Shown here piece after piece: positions 34,382 through 43,375 of a stretch of 64,000 bases of DNA; the first letter of the stretch is position 1; every line of letters starts with the position of its first letter. Both the position numbers and the translations under genes were made by a program. Source of the DNA: Gammaproteobacteria bacterium. GTDB lineage: Bacteria > Gemmatimonadota > Gemmatimonadetes > Longimicrobiales > Gaopeijiaceae. Below the pieces are notes generated by a model. That model did not search any database. It saw nothing but the letters and a program-made list of their open reading frames with translations, and was not told the origin of the DNA. The stretch lies in the NCBI GenBank assembly GCA_028821195.1, contig JAPPHB010000138.1, positions 1 to 64,000 of the forward strand, read 5' to 3'.

Positions 34382-36085
34382 ATGGAAGAACGCCGCCAAC
34401 GCATTTCACCCCGTTGCCGGGCCTCCCTTGTCGCGGTTCTTCTGAGTATCGCCACGGGCGCCTGCATGCAAACGGGGGACGGATCCTCCGCGGACCACGC
34501 TCCCTTCGACATCCTGATCACCAACGCGCGCGTGGTGGACGGCGCCGGCAATCCCTGGTTCCGGGCGGACGTAGGGGTGCGCGGGGACCGCATCGCTGCC
34601 GTGGGCCGGCTCTCGGACCGCGCGGCAACCCGGACCATCGACGCGGGCGATCGCGTCGTCACCCCGGGCTTCGTCGACATGATGGGCCAGGGCAGCCTGG
34701 TGCTCATCACCGATCCTCCGAGCGCCGAGAGCAAGCTCCGCCAGGGCATCACCACCTACCTCTCCGGCGAGGGCGGCTCGCCCGCACCCCAGAGCGCCGA
34801 AACCCAGCAGAGTCCGCCCGTCATCGACGGCGACACGCTGCGCTGGCGCAGGTACTCGGAGTACTTCGCGATCATGGAGAGCTACGGCATCCCCATCAAC
34901 GTGGTGCACGACGTCGGCCTCACCCAGGTGCGGCGCGTCGTGCTCGGCGCGGAGGATGTCGCCCCGACGCCCGAGCAGCTCGAGGAAATGCGGGAGCTGG
35001 TGCGCGAAGGCATGGAGGACGGGGCCGTCGGGGTGTCCACTTCTCTCATCTATCCGCCCGCCATCTATGCGAGCACCGAGGAGCTCATCGCCCTGACTTC
35101 GGTCGCGGGCGAATACGGCGGCGTCTACTTCACGCACATGCGCAACGAAAGCCACGCGGTGCTCGAAGCCATCCGCGAAGCCATCACCATCGGCGAGGGC
35201 GCGGGCGTGCCCGTGCACATCTATCACCTGAAGGCGGCGGGCCAGCGCAACTGGCCGCTGATGGATGAGGCGCTCGCGCTCATCGACTCCGTGCGCACCG
35301 CGGGGATGGATGTCACGGCGGACATCTATCCCTATGTGAGAAACGGCATCGGCCTGGGGTCATTCCTGCATCCCCGGCACTACGCGCGCGGGACCCAGGC
35401 CTTCCTGGAGACGCTCTCCGACCCGGAGCTGCGCGCGCAACTGAGGAACGAGGTCGAGACCGACTCCGAGTGGGAGAACTGGTATCAACACGTGGGAATG
35501 GACTGGAACAACGTCCTCATCGTGGCCGCGTCGGACGAAGTGAATCCGGACGTCATCAACCGGTCCGTGGCCGAGGCCGCGGAGGTGCTGGGAACGGATC
35601 CCTGGAACGCCTTCTTCGACCTGGTGCAGGCCGGGGGCGTAAGCGTAAACCCGCTCAGCATGAACGAGGAGCAGAAGTGGGCGGCGTTCCGAGCCCCGTT
35701 CGTGATGATCGACACGGACGCCTCGCCGGTGAATCCGGCATCCACCGCCAGCTCGCACCCGCGCGCCTTCGGGGCCTTCCCGCGCGTCATCGCCAAGTAC
35801 GTGCGCGAGGACGGGGTCATCACCCTGGAGGAGGCCATACGCCGCATGACTTCGCTGGCCGCCCGCAGGCTGGGCCTGTACGACCGCGGCATCGTGGCGC
35901 CCGGCATGGCCGCCGACCTGGTGGTCTTCGACCCGGCCGAGCTCCGCGACATGGCCGAATTCGGCTCGAACGCGATGCGCTATGCGGAGGGGGTCGACTT
36001 CCTGTTCGTGAACGGTACGCTGGTCATCGACGAGGGGGAGATGACCGACGCGCGGCCGGGGAGGCTGCTCAAGCGTGCGGGGTAG
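34382..36085 (+). CDS. N-acyl-D-amino-acid deacylase-like amidohydrolase, lipoprotein
   Basis: A 567-residue amidohydrolase-superfamily protein with a lipoprotein signal (VAVLLSIATGAC). Family motifs include ITNARVVDGAGNPWFRADVGVRGDRI, YFTHMRNE (metal His), HIYHLKAAG (metal His), MIDTDASP (catalytic Asp) and GMAADLVVFDP. Two key places differ from D-aminoacylases: the DxHxH segment after TPGFVD reads MMGQGS, without His, and the metal-bridging Cys position (GNCG) reads GEGG. The protein is therefore a variant subfamily with perhaps one metal; activity on N-acyl-D-amino acids is uncertain. The ATG at 34382 follows GGAGG. Converges with the BNR lipoprotein gene. Confidence 0.78.
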   Translation: MEERRQRISPRCRASLVAVLLSIATGACMQTGDGSSADHAPFDILITNARVVDGAGNPWFRADVGVRGDRIAAVGRLSDRAATRTIDAGDRVVTPGFVDMMGQGSLVLITDPPSAESKLRQGITTYLSGEGGSPAPQSAETQQSPPVIDGDTLRWRRYSEYFAIMESYGIPINVVHDVGLTQVRRVVLGAEDVAPTPEQLEEMRELVREGMEDGAVGVSTSLIYPPAIYASTEELIALTSVAGEYGGVYFTHMRNESHAVLEAIREAITIGEGAGVPVHIYHLKAAGQRNWPLMDEALALIDSVRTAGMDVTADIYPYVRNGIGLGSFLHPRHYARGTQAFLETLSDPELRAQLRNEVETDSEWENWYQHVGMDWNNVLIVAASDEVNPDVINRSVAEAAEVLGTDPWNAFFDLVQAGGVSVNPLSMNEEQKWAAFRAPFVMIDTDASPVNPASTASSHPRAFGAFPRVIAKYVREDGVITLEEAIRRMTSLAARRLGLYDRGIVAPGMAADLVVFDPAELRDMAEFGSNAMRYAEGVDFLFVNGTLVIDEGEMTDARPGRLLKRAG

Positions 36086-36103
36086 GTCCCCGGTCAGGGC
36101 TCC

Positions 36104-38146
36104 CTAGCGTTTCCGCTCGAAGATCGACACCCTCATGGCCAGAATCTTCTGTCCGATGTAGCCGGCGACCGGCGTACCCGACATGCGCGCGTCGATGTCG
36201 CGGCGGTACACCGCCGCTTTACCCTCGAGCGTCGCGCACTCCTCGAGAACGATACGCGTCCCGTAAGTGACGAAGCTGTCTCTCGGGAGCACCCCTTCCT
36301 CCCCCACGATCCACTCCGGCCTGCCGAGGCCGTCGATCGGCCCTTCGGACCGGGGCACGCCTATCTGCGAGAACATCTGCTCGACCTTCACCGTGAGGGG
36401 GAGGTCCAGGGGCTCGCTCCATCGGTTGAGCAAGTCCACGCTCACATCGAAGCTGCAGGAGGCGGCGTCGAACGTGCTCTTGTTGACGAGAACCGCGACC
36501 GAGTCGGTAACGTTGCGTCCGAGATCCGCGTTCCACTCAGCCCGGGTCCTGGCCGTTCCGGCGACCTCCACGGGCGCGGTATACAGCTGCGCGACCCCGG
36601 TCCGGTTGTCGACCCAAACGGGGTGGAATCGACCGTCTGCCGCCACCATCATTCCGACGTAATCTCCCACCTCCTCGTAGGTGCGGTGCGCTCCGCCCGT
36701 GATGACCGCGATCCAGCTGCTGCCGCCACTGGGTCCGGGGACGGCGCCCAGGCCCGCATACCCTTCCCGTTCTCCCTCCGCTCGCGCGTACGTGTGTGCG
36801 GCCTCGCTCACCGCAACGCTGGGCAGCACGCTTTCGCCCCCGTCCAGAGAGGCCGTGAATCGCTGACGGAACTCCTGATTGAGGGGATCTTCACGACGGT
36901 CGAGCCAAGTGATCCCAACGACCCCGTCGCGGTTGACTGCGATGTCGGGCATGAACGAGTTTGGGCCTGCGGAATCGAGGGGAATTCGGGGGTCGTCGAC
37001 TGGAAGGGGGCTGGCCCATTCCTCACCGTCGTCCGACCAGCTCAACATGATCTGACAGCGTCCGTACGTGTGGTCCGTGAACGCGACGTAGGCCCGCCCG
37101 TGGAATGGGCCGTCGGAATGATCGACCGCGATCTCCGGAGGGCCGCCATCGGGCGTACACGGCGTGGTCTTTGCGACGTGGTGCGGTTGGTGGATGGTCC
37201 TCCCACCTTCGGTGACCGTCACGACGGAGGCGAAGTTCTTCGTGGCCGTGTCTCGGTGAGCTTCCCACCACGGGGGGTCCCACCAGGGCGTCGGCGAAGG
37301 AGCGGGGGGCGTGGGCTGAAACGGGGGGCGGACATCGACGGGAACGAGGACCCGCCCATCCGGATGCACGACCGGTGCACCGACATGGCCCTGATACCAG
37401 TCCTTGGGGATGAACATGTCGACGGGACCTGCGTAGGTCCGGCCGGAGTCGGCCGAGACCACGAGCGACACATGCCGCCGCGGAAGCTCGCCCTCCTCCT
37501 CCTCGACCCGCACGCCCACAGCGTAGACGTGTCCGTGATACGGCCCGCCCGTCCAGTCGACGACGAGATCCGCGTTGTCCACGAACGGTCCGAGCACGGG
37601 TTCGCTCCACGTGAGGCCACCGTCCGTCGAGCGGAAGAAGTGGGTGATGACGTGTGACTCGTACGCGATCCTCGGGTCCCCGCGGGCCGGTAGCGACGCG
37701 AAGTAGGCCATACCTCCCGGCCCGAAGGCGCAGGCGGGGTCCCATGTCGTGCCCCACCGCGAGATCGTGTCGTTCAGCGCGATGCCCCAGGTCGCACCCG
37801 CGTCATGGGACACATAGATGCCCGTCGACAGCCGGCTTCGGGTGGGATCGACGATCATCGAGCACACCGCCATGCGGGTCGAGTCCGAGGGATCGGCATG
37901 GGCGAAGTACTCCGAGTGCGCCGCAGCGGCATGATCGCCACTGACGAGCACATTCCGTCCCACCTGGATCAAGGAGCGTGCCTGGCGGGGCTGTTCAGGC
38001 GGCGCGCACGCCGCGGTCGAGAGGATGAATACGGAGGCGAGGACGAACACGACCGCCAGGCGGGGCGCCGTGCGGCCGAATCCTGCAGCCGGGGAATCCC
38101 GGACGGGGAGGTGTGGAGGCGGTGACGAACCGCGGGCGAGACTCAC
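36104..38146 (-). CDS. sialidase-like BNR-repeat lipoprotein
   Basis: A 680-residue secreted lipoprotein (VFVLASVFILSTAAC). Asp-box/BNR repeats are seen as STGIYVSHDAGATWG, FFRSTDGGLTWSE, VVSADSGRTYAGP and SWSDDGEEWASP, typical of a six-bladed sialidase/neuraminidase-like propeller at about 60-520. The C-terminal roughly 150 residues (SVDLLNRWSEPLDLPLTVKVEQMF) look like a beta-sandwich. I see no clear sialidase Arg triad, so enzymatic activity cannot be claimed. The GTG at 38146 overlaps the stop of the TolB-like propeller gene (GTGA), making it the last gene of that operon. Confidence 0.72.
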   Translation of the reverse strand: MSLARGSSPPPHLPVRDSPAAGFGRTAPRLAVVFVLASVFILSTAACAPPEQPRQARSLIQVGRNVLVSGDHAAAAHSEYFAHADPSDSTRMAVCSMIVDPTRSRLSTGIYVSHDAGATWGIALNDTISRWGTTWDPACAFGPGGMAYFASLPARGDPRIAYESHVITHFFRSTDGGLTWSEPVLGPFVDNADLVVDWTGGPYHGHVYAVGVRVEEEEGELPRRHVSLVVSADSGRTYAGPVDMFIPKDWYQGHVGAPVVHPDGRVLVPVDVRPPFQPTPPAPSPTPWWDPPWWEAHRDTATKNFASVVTVTEGGRTIHQPHHVAKTTPCTPDGGPPEIAVDHSDGPFHGRAYVAFTDHTYGRCQIMLSWSDDGEEWASPLPVDDPRIPLDSAGPNSFMPDIAVNRDGVVGITWLDRREDPLNQEFRQRFTASLDGGESVLPSVAVSEAAHTYARAEGEREGYAGLGAVPGPSGGSSWIAVITGGAHRTYEEVGDYVGMMVAADGRFHPVWVDNRTGVAQLYTAPVEVAGTARTRAEWNADLGRNVTDSVAVLVNKSTFDAASCSFDVSVDLLNRWSEPLDLPLTVKVEQMFSQIGVPRSEGPIDGLGRPEWIVGEEGVLPRDSFVTYGTRIVLEECATLEGKAAVYRRDIDARMSGTPVAGYIGQKILAMRVSIFERKR

Positions 38147-39994
38147 CCGTCGCAAGGCGGTGCCGGTCCACCGCCTCCATCTTCGGCGACCGTGCTCCCG
38201 GTGGCGAGCGCGACGACCTCGATGGCAGCCTCGCGCATCGTCACCGCGAGCGTACGTCCGTCGGGGCTCACGCTCGGCTGGAGTGCGCCGAGCACGCCGG
38301 TCGTAACCTGTTCCGTCGCGCCGGTGGGGATGTCCACCCGCCAGACCTGGAAGGGCCCGAAGCCGTCGTTGCGCGAGTAGAAGAGCGACGCGCCGTCGGC
38401 GCTCCATTCGGGCGCGCTGTACGGTTCGCCATTGGCAAAGGAGACAACGGCGGTGGGGGTTCCACCCGCGGCCGGCACCGTGTAGACGGTGACGCGGCCG
38501 TCCTCGAACGAGCGTCCGTAGAAAGCCAGCCGCTCGCCGTTCGGCGAGAAACGGGCTCCCATGGCATAGCCCCGGAAGCCGTGGAGCGGGACCCGGACAG
38601 GGTCGGCGACCGCGAACCCCGTAGCGGGATCGACAGCGACCGAGTACACGGACCCCGGGTTCCCCTCGAGCGGCGGGCCGTGACTGCTGAACGCGAGCGT
38701 CCGACCGTCCGGACTCCAATCAGGCTCACCGGTGTCCGCGCCCGGTCCGAAGTGTGTAAGTCGTGTGGGTCGCTCGCTTCCGCCGACCGGGACGATCCAT
38801 ATGTCGTCGCTCTGCTCCAGGTGCGAGTGGAAGGCGAGCCACTGGCCGTCGGGCGACCACGCGGCTCCGTAGTCTTCGCCCTCCTCCGAGAGGAGCGTTC
38901 GGACCGTGCCGGTCGGGGCGCGCTCCGCATCGAGGTCAAGGACGCCCAGGTCGAAGTCGATGGGCATGCGGACGCGTCGCCAGGAGAAAGTGATGAAACC
39001 CAGCGCCCCCCCCCGCGGGGTGCCAGGAAGGCAGGAAGGCGCTCGTGGAACCGGCCGTCGTCACATCGATGGGTTCCCCCCCCGTCACCGGAACGAGTCC
39101 CACCGCGGTGCGCGTTTGGTACACACTGAGCGCGACGCGTCCGTCGGCGAGCGGCGTGACCGCGAGCACGTCACGGCCGTTGTGCATGAGCCGTTCGGCC
39201 GGAGCTCCGTCCAGTGGCACGCGCCAGCCGACAAAGAGCGAGTCGTCGATTCCCGCTGCCGCGAGATGGAGCGCGCTGCCTGTGGGAGACCATTCGGCGC
39301 GGGTGTCCCAGCCGAAGCGGAGGTCGGCGGCGAGCGTGCGCGTCTCGCCGGTCGCGATCTCGGTCACGGCCAGGTCCGCGCGTCCGCCTGCGACGCGAAA
39401 GTATGCGACGACGCGCCCGTCGGGCGATCGCACGGGCGCGACCCATCCCCCGGCGCGGTCGACGACCACGGATGCCGTGCGGCCGGGTCCCGGCGCATAC
39501 GCGACCCACGCGGTATCGGCGCCCGCGTATCGAAGCGCGGTCACGGTCCCGTCGGGCAGCAATCGCGGATAGTCGACGCGTGCGTCCCCCGGATCCACGA
39601 TGCGCGACTCCCGGCCGGTGGTCGGGTCCAGGGTCCAGACCCCGTGACGACCGGAATGGCGGTCGACGTAGACGACGCGCGAACCGTCGGGCGACCATGT
39701 CACCCGCGACCGTCCCGCTGGCGTGCTCGTCACAACGCGATCCCCGGTCGCTACGTCGTAAACCGTCAGCGATCTCCTGTCCGCGGCATAGTCGGCGAAT
39801 ACGACCCGATCGCCGGCAGGCGACGGGATGCCCGGATAGGCGTCGTACAAGTCCGTGTGCACGTGTCGTGCGAGCACCACGTCCGAGACATCTTCGACAT
39901 CGCTTCCGCACGCCGCCGCCATGAGGAGCGGTACTGCCGCGAGGCCGCGGACCGCAGCCGACCGCGAACGCGGCCTACCGAGGGTGAAGCTCAT
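38143..39994 (-). pseudogene. TolB/PD40 beta-propeller lipoprotein split by a poly-G frameshift
   Basis: Two frames encode adjoining halves of one WD40-like PD40 propeller. The first, from ATG 39994 behind GAAGGAG, has the lipobox LLMAAAC and repeats such as RVTWSPDGSRVVYVD. It runs to SWHPAGGG and then into unrelated sequence, stopping at 38936. The second resumes in another frame with FITFSWRRVRMPIDF and SPDGQWLAFHSH, ending at 38143. The switch point is a run of nine G on the coding strand (39006-39014). With eight G the frame is continuous, about 616 residues. This can be a true mutation, a phase-variable tract or a sequencing error. It follows the hydantoinase gene by 27 bases and overlaps the BNR gene. 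Confidence 0.82.
39006..39014 (-). other. nine-base poly-G tract at the frameshift point
   Basis: Nine consecutive C on the plus strand, G on the coding strand, lie exactly where the propeller gene changes frame. A second run of eight (39076-39083) about 60 bases upstream in the coding sense is in frame. Such tracts slip during replication and can switch surface-protein genes on and off. Homopolymers are also the commonest site of sequencing error. Confidence 0.8.
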
Positions 39995-40021
39995 CTGATC
40001 TCCTTCGTTCGACAATCCGAC

Positions 40022-41464
40022 CTACGGCGCCTGCCATCTCCCGCGTCGCAGCAGTTCGCCGCTGCCCGCCCCAGCCAGGATCTCCCCGTCCTCATACACC
40101 ACCTCGCCGCGGCGCAGCGTCATCACGGGCCAGCCCGTGACTTCCCATCCGGAATAGACCGAGAAGCCGGCCCCGGAAAACATGTCCTCGTCGCGGATGG
40201 TGCGCGTCTCGCGCGGATCCCAGAGGACGATGTCGGCGTCCGAGCCCACCGCGACCGTGCCCTTGCGCGGGTAGAGCCCGAAGAGTTTGGCGGCGTTGGT
40301 CGAGGTCACCGCCACGAAGCGCTCCTCGGAGATGCGCCCCTGGACGACGCCCTCGGAATAGAGCATCGGCCGCACCACCTGGAGGTTGTTCATGCCGCCG
40401 CGGTGCCGGGAGATGGTCTGCGACGGGTCCATCTTCTCCTCGCGCAGTTGGGCGACATGGTCCGTGCCGAGCACATCCACCGATCCGCTGGCGATGCCCG
40501 CCCACAGGGCGTCCTGATCTCGCTGCCCGCGTAGCGGCGGGTACGCCACGTAGAGCCCGCGGTCGGGTCCCTCGAAGCGCTCGCGCGTGAAGTGGAGGTA
40601 GATGGGCCGGGTCTCGACGAAGACGCTGAGCCCGCGGTTCCGGGCATCCTGCAGCACCCGCAGTGCGCCTTCGGAGGAGACGTGAACGGCGTAGATGGGC
40701 GCCCCGGTAGACTCGGCCATGGCGACCGCACGCTGGGTGGCCACCACTTCGGCGACCACCGGACGGCTTTCCGCAAAGTACTCGAGCGAGGTGCGCCCGG
40801 CGGCGGTCAACTCGGCGGCCACGTGGGCCAGGATGGGCCAGTCCTCGCAGTGCACCATGGTCAGGATGCCGGCGCGCCCCGCCGCGTCCATGGTCGCCAT
40901 GTGGTCGGGCACCGCGGCGTCGAACGTGGTCCACACCATGAAGATCTTGGCGCTGGTCTGACCGGTCTCGGCGGCCAGCGTGATCATCTCGCCCTGCTGG
41001 GTTCTGGGGGTGATGCCCGCGTGCAGGATGACGTCCGCGATCGCCTCCTCCCGGATGAGCGCCGCCTCGCGCTCGATGGCCTGGGCGAGAGTCTCCCCCC
41101 GGGCGTGAAAGGCGAAGTTCGAGATGGTGGTGATGCCCCCCGCGAGCGCCGCCTGCGACCCGGTGCGGTAGTCGTCGCGGGTGGTTCCCCCCAGGTGGAC
41201 GTGCGGATCGACCCCGCCCGGCATGACCAGCAGCCCGGTAGCATCGATCGCGCGGGCGCCGGACCCTGCGGCCAAACCGGTCCCGATCTCAACGATGGTC
41301 CCGTCGCGCACCCGCACGTCCGCGTCGAACCGCCCCTCCGAGGTGACCACCGTGCCCCCGCTGATGAGGATCTCCTGCGCGGCCAGGTCGGGTGCCAATG
41401 CTCCCGCCGCCAACACGCCGGCCGACAAGAGGGTGGGGAGAGCCATTCGCGGCGAGGGGAACAT
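40022..41464 (-). CDS. exported dihydropyrimidinase/hydantoinase-like amidohydrolase
   Basis: A 480-residue cyclic amidase with an N-terminal signal (ALPTLLSAGVLAAGALAPDLAAQ), unusual because hydantoinases are normally cytoplasmic. The metal centre appears intact: DPHVHL (HxH), the Lys expected to be carboxylated in TSAKIFM, VHCED, AVHVSSEG and GTDHV. Other family motifs are ISGGTVVTSEGRFDADVRVRDGTI and VGSDADIVLWDP. It would hydrolyse cyclic ureides or imides such as hydantoins. TTG 41467 or ATG 41464 are the likely starts; neither has a strong ribosome site. It heads an operon with a TolB-like propeller and a BNR lipoprotein. Confidence 0.83.
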   Translation of the reverse strand: MFPSPRMALPTLLSAGVLAAGALAPDLAAQEILISGGTVVTSEGRFDADVRVRDGTIVEIGTGLAAGSGARAIDATGLLVMPGGVDPHVHLGGTTRDDYRTGSQAALAGGITTISNFAFHARGETLAQAIEREAALIREEAIADVILHAGITPRTQQGEMITLAAETGQTSAKIFMVWTTFDAAVPDHMATMDAAGRAGILTMVHCEDWPILAHVAAELTAAGRTSLEYFAESRPVVAEVVATQRAVAMAESTGAPIYAVHVSSEGALRVLQDARNRGLSVFVETRPIYLHFTRERFEGPDRGLYVAYPPLRGQRDQDALWAGIASGSVDVLGTDHVAQLREEKMDPSQTISRHRGGMNNLQVVRPMLYSEGVVQGRISEERFVAVTSTNAAKLFGLYPRKGTVAVGSDADIVLWDPRETRTIRDEDMFSGAGFSVYSGWEVTGWPVMTLRRGEVVYEDGEILAGAGSGELLRRGRWQAP

Positions 41465-41577
41465 CAACTGGTTCGCGTAGAGGAACGACGCTCCACCAGG
41501 GGACGAGCGCCGAGACGGGTGAACTGGATCGAGGTCAGGATGGGATCGCGGGCCATGACCGGGAGGAGCGAGTGGAT

Positions 41578-41605
41578 CCGTAATGAGAAGTAACTCTCAT
41601 TACGG
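41578..41605. promoter_or_regulatory. 28-bp palindrome, likely operator
   Basis: The arms CCGTAATGAGA (41578-41588) and TCTCATTACGG (41595-41605) are perfect inverted repeats around a 6-nt spacer. There is no T run on either side, so it is not a standard terminator. Its position about 115 bases upstream of the hydantoinase start suits an operator for a dimeric regulator. The surrounding sequence is noticeably richer in A/T. Confidence 0.55.
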
Positions 41606-41770
41606 TAGGTCGTCAATCGGCATGTCGCCGCAAAGGCTCGCTCGCGCCTGCTTCGCGTCCTTCCCGTTGACCACGTCGTTCCGTCAAGCGCGGGATTCGC
41701 ATTCTCCGCGTCTGTCGCGAAAGACTAGGTTTCACCATCGTCCGCAGAGAGGCCCGAACCGGCTCGATGA

Positions 41771-41935
41771 CTTCGCGGCCACCTCCTCGACGCGGACATT
41801 GGGGAGGGGTACCGCGTGGGGGCTGTAACAGGTGAAGACTGGGATACCTTCGGCAATGTGCACGACCTGGCGTTCGACAGGCTCTCCGACGGGCGCGCAG
41901 GTGTGAATCGGTGCACACGGCGGTCTAGAGGCTGA
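41771..41935 (+). pseudogene. remnant resembling the start of a six-bladed beta-propeller protein
   Basis: The frame after a TGA at 41768-41770 reads DIGEGYRVGAVTGEDWDTFG followed by NVHDLAFDRLSDG, then stops at 41933. The pattern VGxVxGxDxxxFGxVxDLAFD is what I know from the first blade of 6-bladed propeller (NHL/TolB-like) lipoproteins. Neither a signal peptide nor further blades are present, so this would be a leftover from a deleted gene. Identification rests on a short stretch. Confidence 0.4.
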
Positions 41936-41994
41936 GCATGCGCCGCGGCGACGCCAGGGACGCAGGCCCTCCTCCGGGATTGGGTTGGGAGGCA

Positions 41995-43362
41995 ATGCGC
42001 CTGGCCGCCGTACTGGCCGGAGTTTCCCTCCTCGCCGTGCAGTCGCTCTGCGCCCAGTCGAGTGAGGAGCAACCCGCGACTTCCCCCGCGGGCGAGACCG
42101 ACTCGGCGGCTATCGCGACTCTCGGGGCGTGGGCCGATCAGGTGTGGCTGTCCATGCTCGACCGCGACGGTGCCTACTACGGCCGTCTGGCAGAAGAGGG
42201 CATCTTCCAGCGGTTCAACCCTGAAATGGACCACGAGTACGAGCTGGATGTCCGCTCGGGCCTCTTCGATCCCGGTGAAGACGCGCGCTGGGCCGACTTG
42301 CCCAACGGCCTTCGGGTTGCCGGGGGCTCGCTCAACAATCCGCACATCCTCAACGTCGTGGACTGGCGCCAGGAGACCCACATTTCCGGTCCCGTGGACC
42401 TGATGGCGCGCTACCGCCGAGAGCGATCGCTCACGGCACGGCGCGACTACCCGTGGGTCGGCGTGCGCTGGCGCGACATGCTCGGAACGCCGTGGACCGT
42501 GCGGGTGGGGCTCGGCATCCACTTCTTCAAGCCGTCCGCGGACGTGGAGGTCGCGCTGGCACGCTCCTGGAGAGACAGGGAAGACAGGAGCTGGACGCTG
42601 GAGGTGCGCCTCGCAGCGCTCGACGCCTTCAACGAAGCGATCTTCCAGGGGCTGGGAGTGAGGGCAGACGACGTGGACGCCCACTACGACTACGCGGGGG
42701 CTCCCCTCGCCGCTCGCACGACCCTGAGGGCCGCGGCGTCACGCTGGCGGGCGGAGCTGCACGCGGGATTGAGCCGAAGAAGCGAGGTGCAGGTGACCTT
42801 TCCGGCAACCGGTCGGGCCCCGTTCACCCAGCTCGAGAAGGTCGCGTTCCTGGGCGCACTCTTCCAGGTCACGCCGCTCGAGCGCGTGACGTTGGCGCTC
42901 TACGGCACCTGGGCGAGGGCGGACACCGAGCGGCGGGCGCCCGCGAACGTGCCCGGCTTCACTCTGCGCGAGCAGACGGTGACCGTGGGCGCCCGCACAC
43001 GGACCCGCCTGAACCCGCTGTGGGCGGTCGAGACGGGGCTGGCGCGGGTGCTGCGACCCGAATGGCACACGCCGGCAGGGGGCGCTCGCCGCGAGCACCG
43101 CGATCGCGGGGTCTTCGCCCGGGCGGCCCTCGTCCGGTATCCGGAAGCGGGATGGACCAGCCGCCTGGCCTACGTCCTCCTGGACCGCGATGCGGGCTCT
43201 CGGGCGCCTTGGCTCACCGCGCAGAATCAGGGACTGATCACGGAAGCGGGCCACCGGTTCCGGTCGGGCTTCGAGGTGACGGCCGGGCTCCGCTGGGATC
43301 TGGACAGCTTCGGACGGGATCGGTTCGAGGGCGCCCATCTGCGGCTGTCGGCCGCCTGGTGA
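41995..43362 (+). CDS. outer-membrane beta-barrel protein, function unknown
   Basis: A 455-residue protein with signal peptide MRLAAVLAGVSLLAVQSLCAQ followed by regularly alternating strands ending in HLRLSAAW with an aromatic C-terminal residue, typical of outer-membrane barrels. I do not recognise a specific family. Blocks such as DLMARYRRERSLTARRDYPW and RVGLGIHFFKPSADVEVALA look like amphipathic beta strands. The ATG at 41995 follows GGGAGG closely and gives a clean signal; a start at 41938 would add 19 unlikely residues. It converges with the leishmanolysin-like gene 13 bases downstream. Confidence 0.6.
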   Translation: MRLAAVLAGVSLLAVQSLCAQSSEEQPATSPAGETDSAAIATLGAWADQVWLSMLDRDGAYYGRLAEEGIFQRFNPEMDHEYELDVRSGLFDPGEDARWADLPNGLRVAGGSLNNPHILNVVDWRQETHISGPVDLMARYRRERSLTARRDYPWVGVRWRDMLGTPWTVRVGLGIHFFKPSADVEVALARSWRDREDRSWTLEVRLAALDAFNEAIFQGLGVRADDVDAHYDYAGAPLAARTTLRAAASRWRAELHAGLSRRSEVQVTFPATGRAPFTQLEKVAFLGALFQVTPLERVTLALYGTWARADTERRAPANVPGFTLREQTVTVGARTRTRLNPLWAVETGLARVLRPEWHTPAGGARREHRDRGVFARAALVRYPEAGWTSRLAYVLLDRDAGSRAPWLTAQNQGLITEAGHRFRSGFEVTAGLRWDLDSFGRDRFEGAHLRLSAAW

Positions 43363-43375
43363 TGGTCGGCTCCTG

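Larger units (their letters stand above)
41465..41994. other. divergent intergenic region with palindrome and gene remnant
   Basis: About 530 bases lie between the divergent hydantoinase and beta-barrel genes. It holds a perfect 11-bp-arm palindrome at 41578-41605 and a short propeller-like coding remnant at 41771-41935, both listed separately. I find no other credible gene here. Confidence 0.6.

Noticed and set aside
38113-40534. long plus-strand frames over the propeller and hydantoinase genes
   Set aside because: Shadow frames; the minus strand has propeller repeats and an intact amidohydrolase metal site.
41583-41828. 81-residue plus-strand frame after the palindrome
   Set aside because: No ribosome site, no recognisable motif, and it ends without relation to the propeller-like remnant in another frame.
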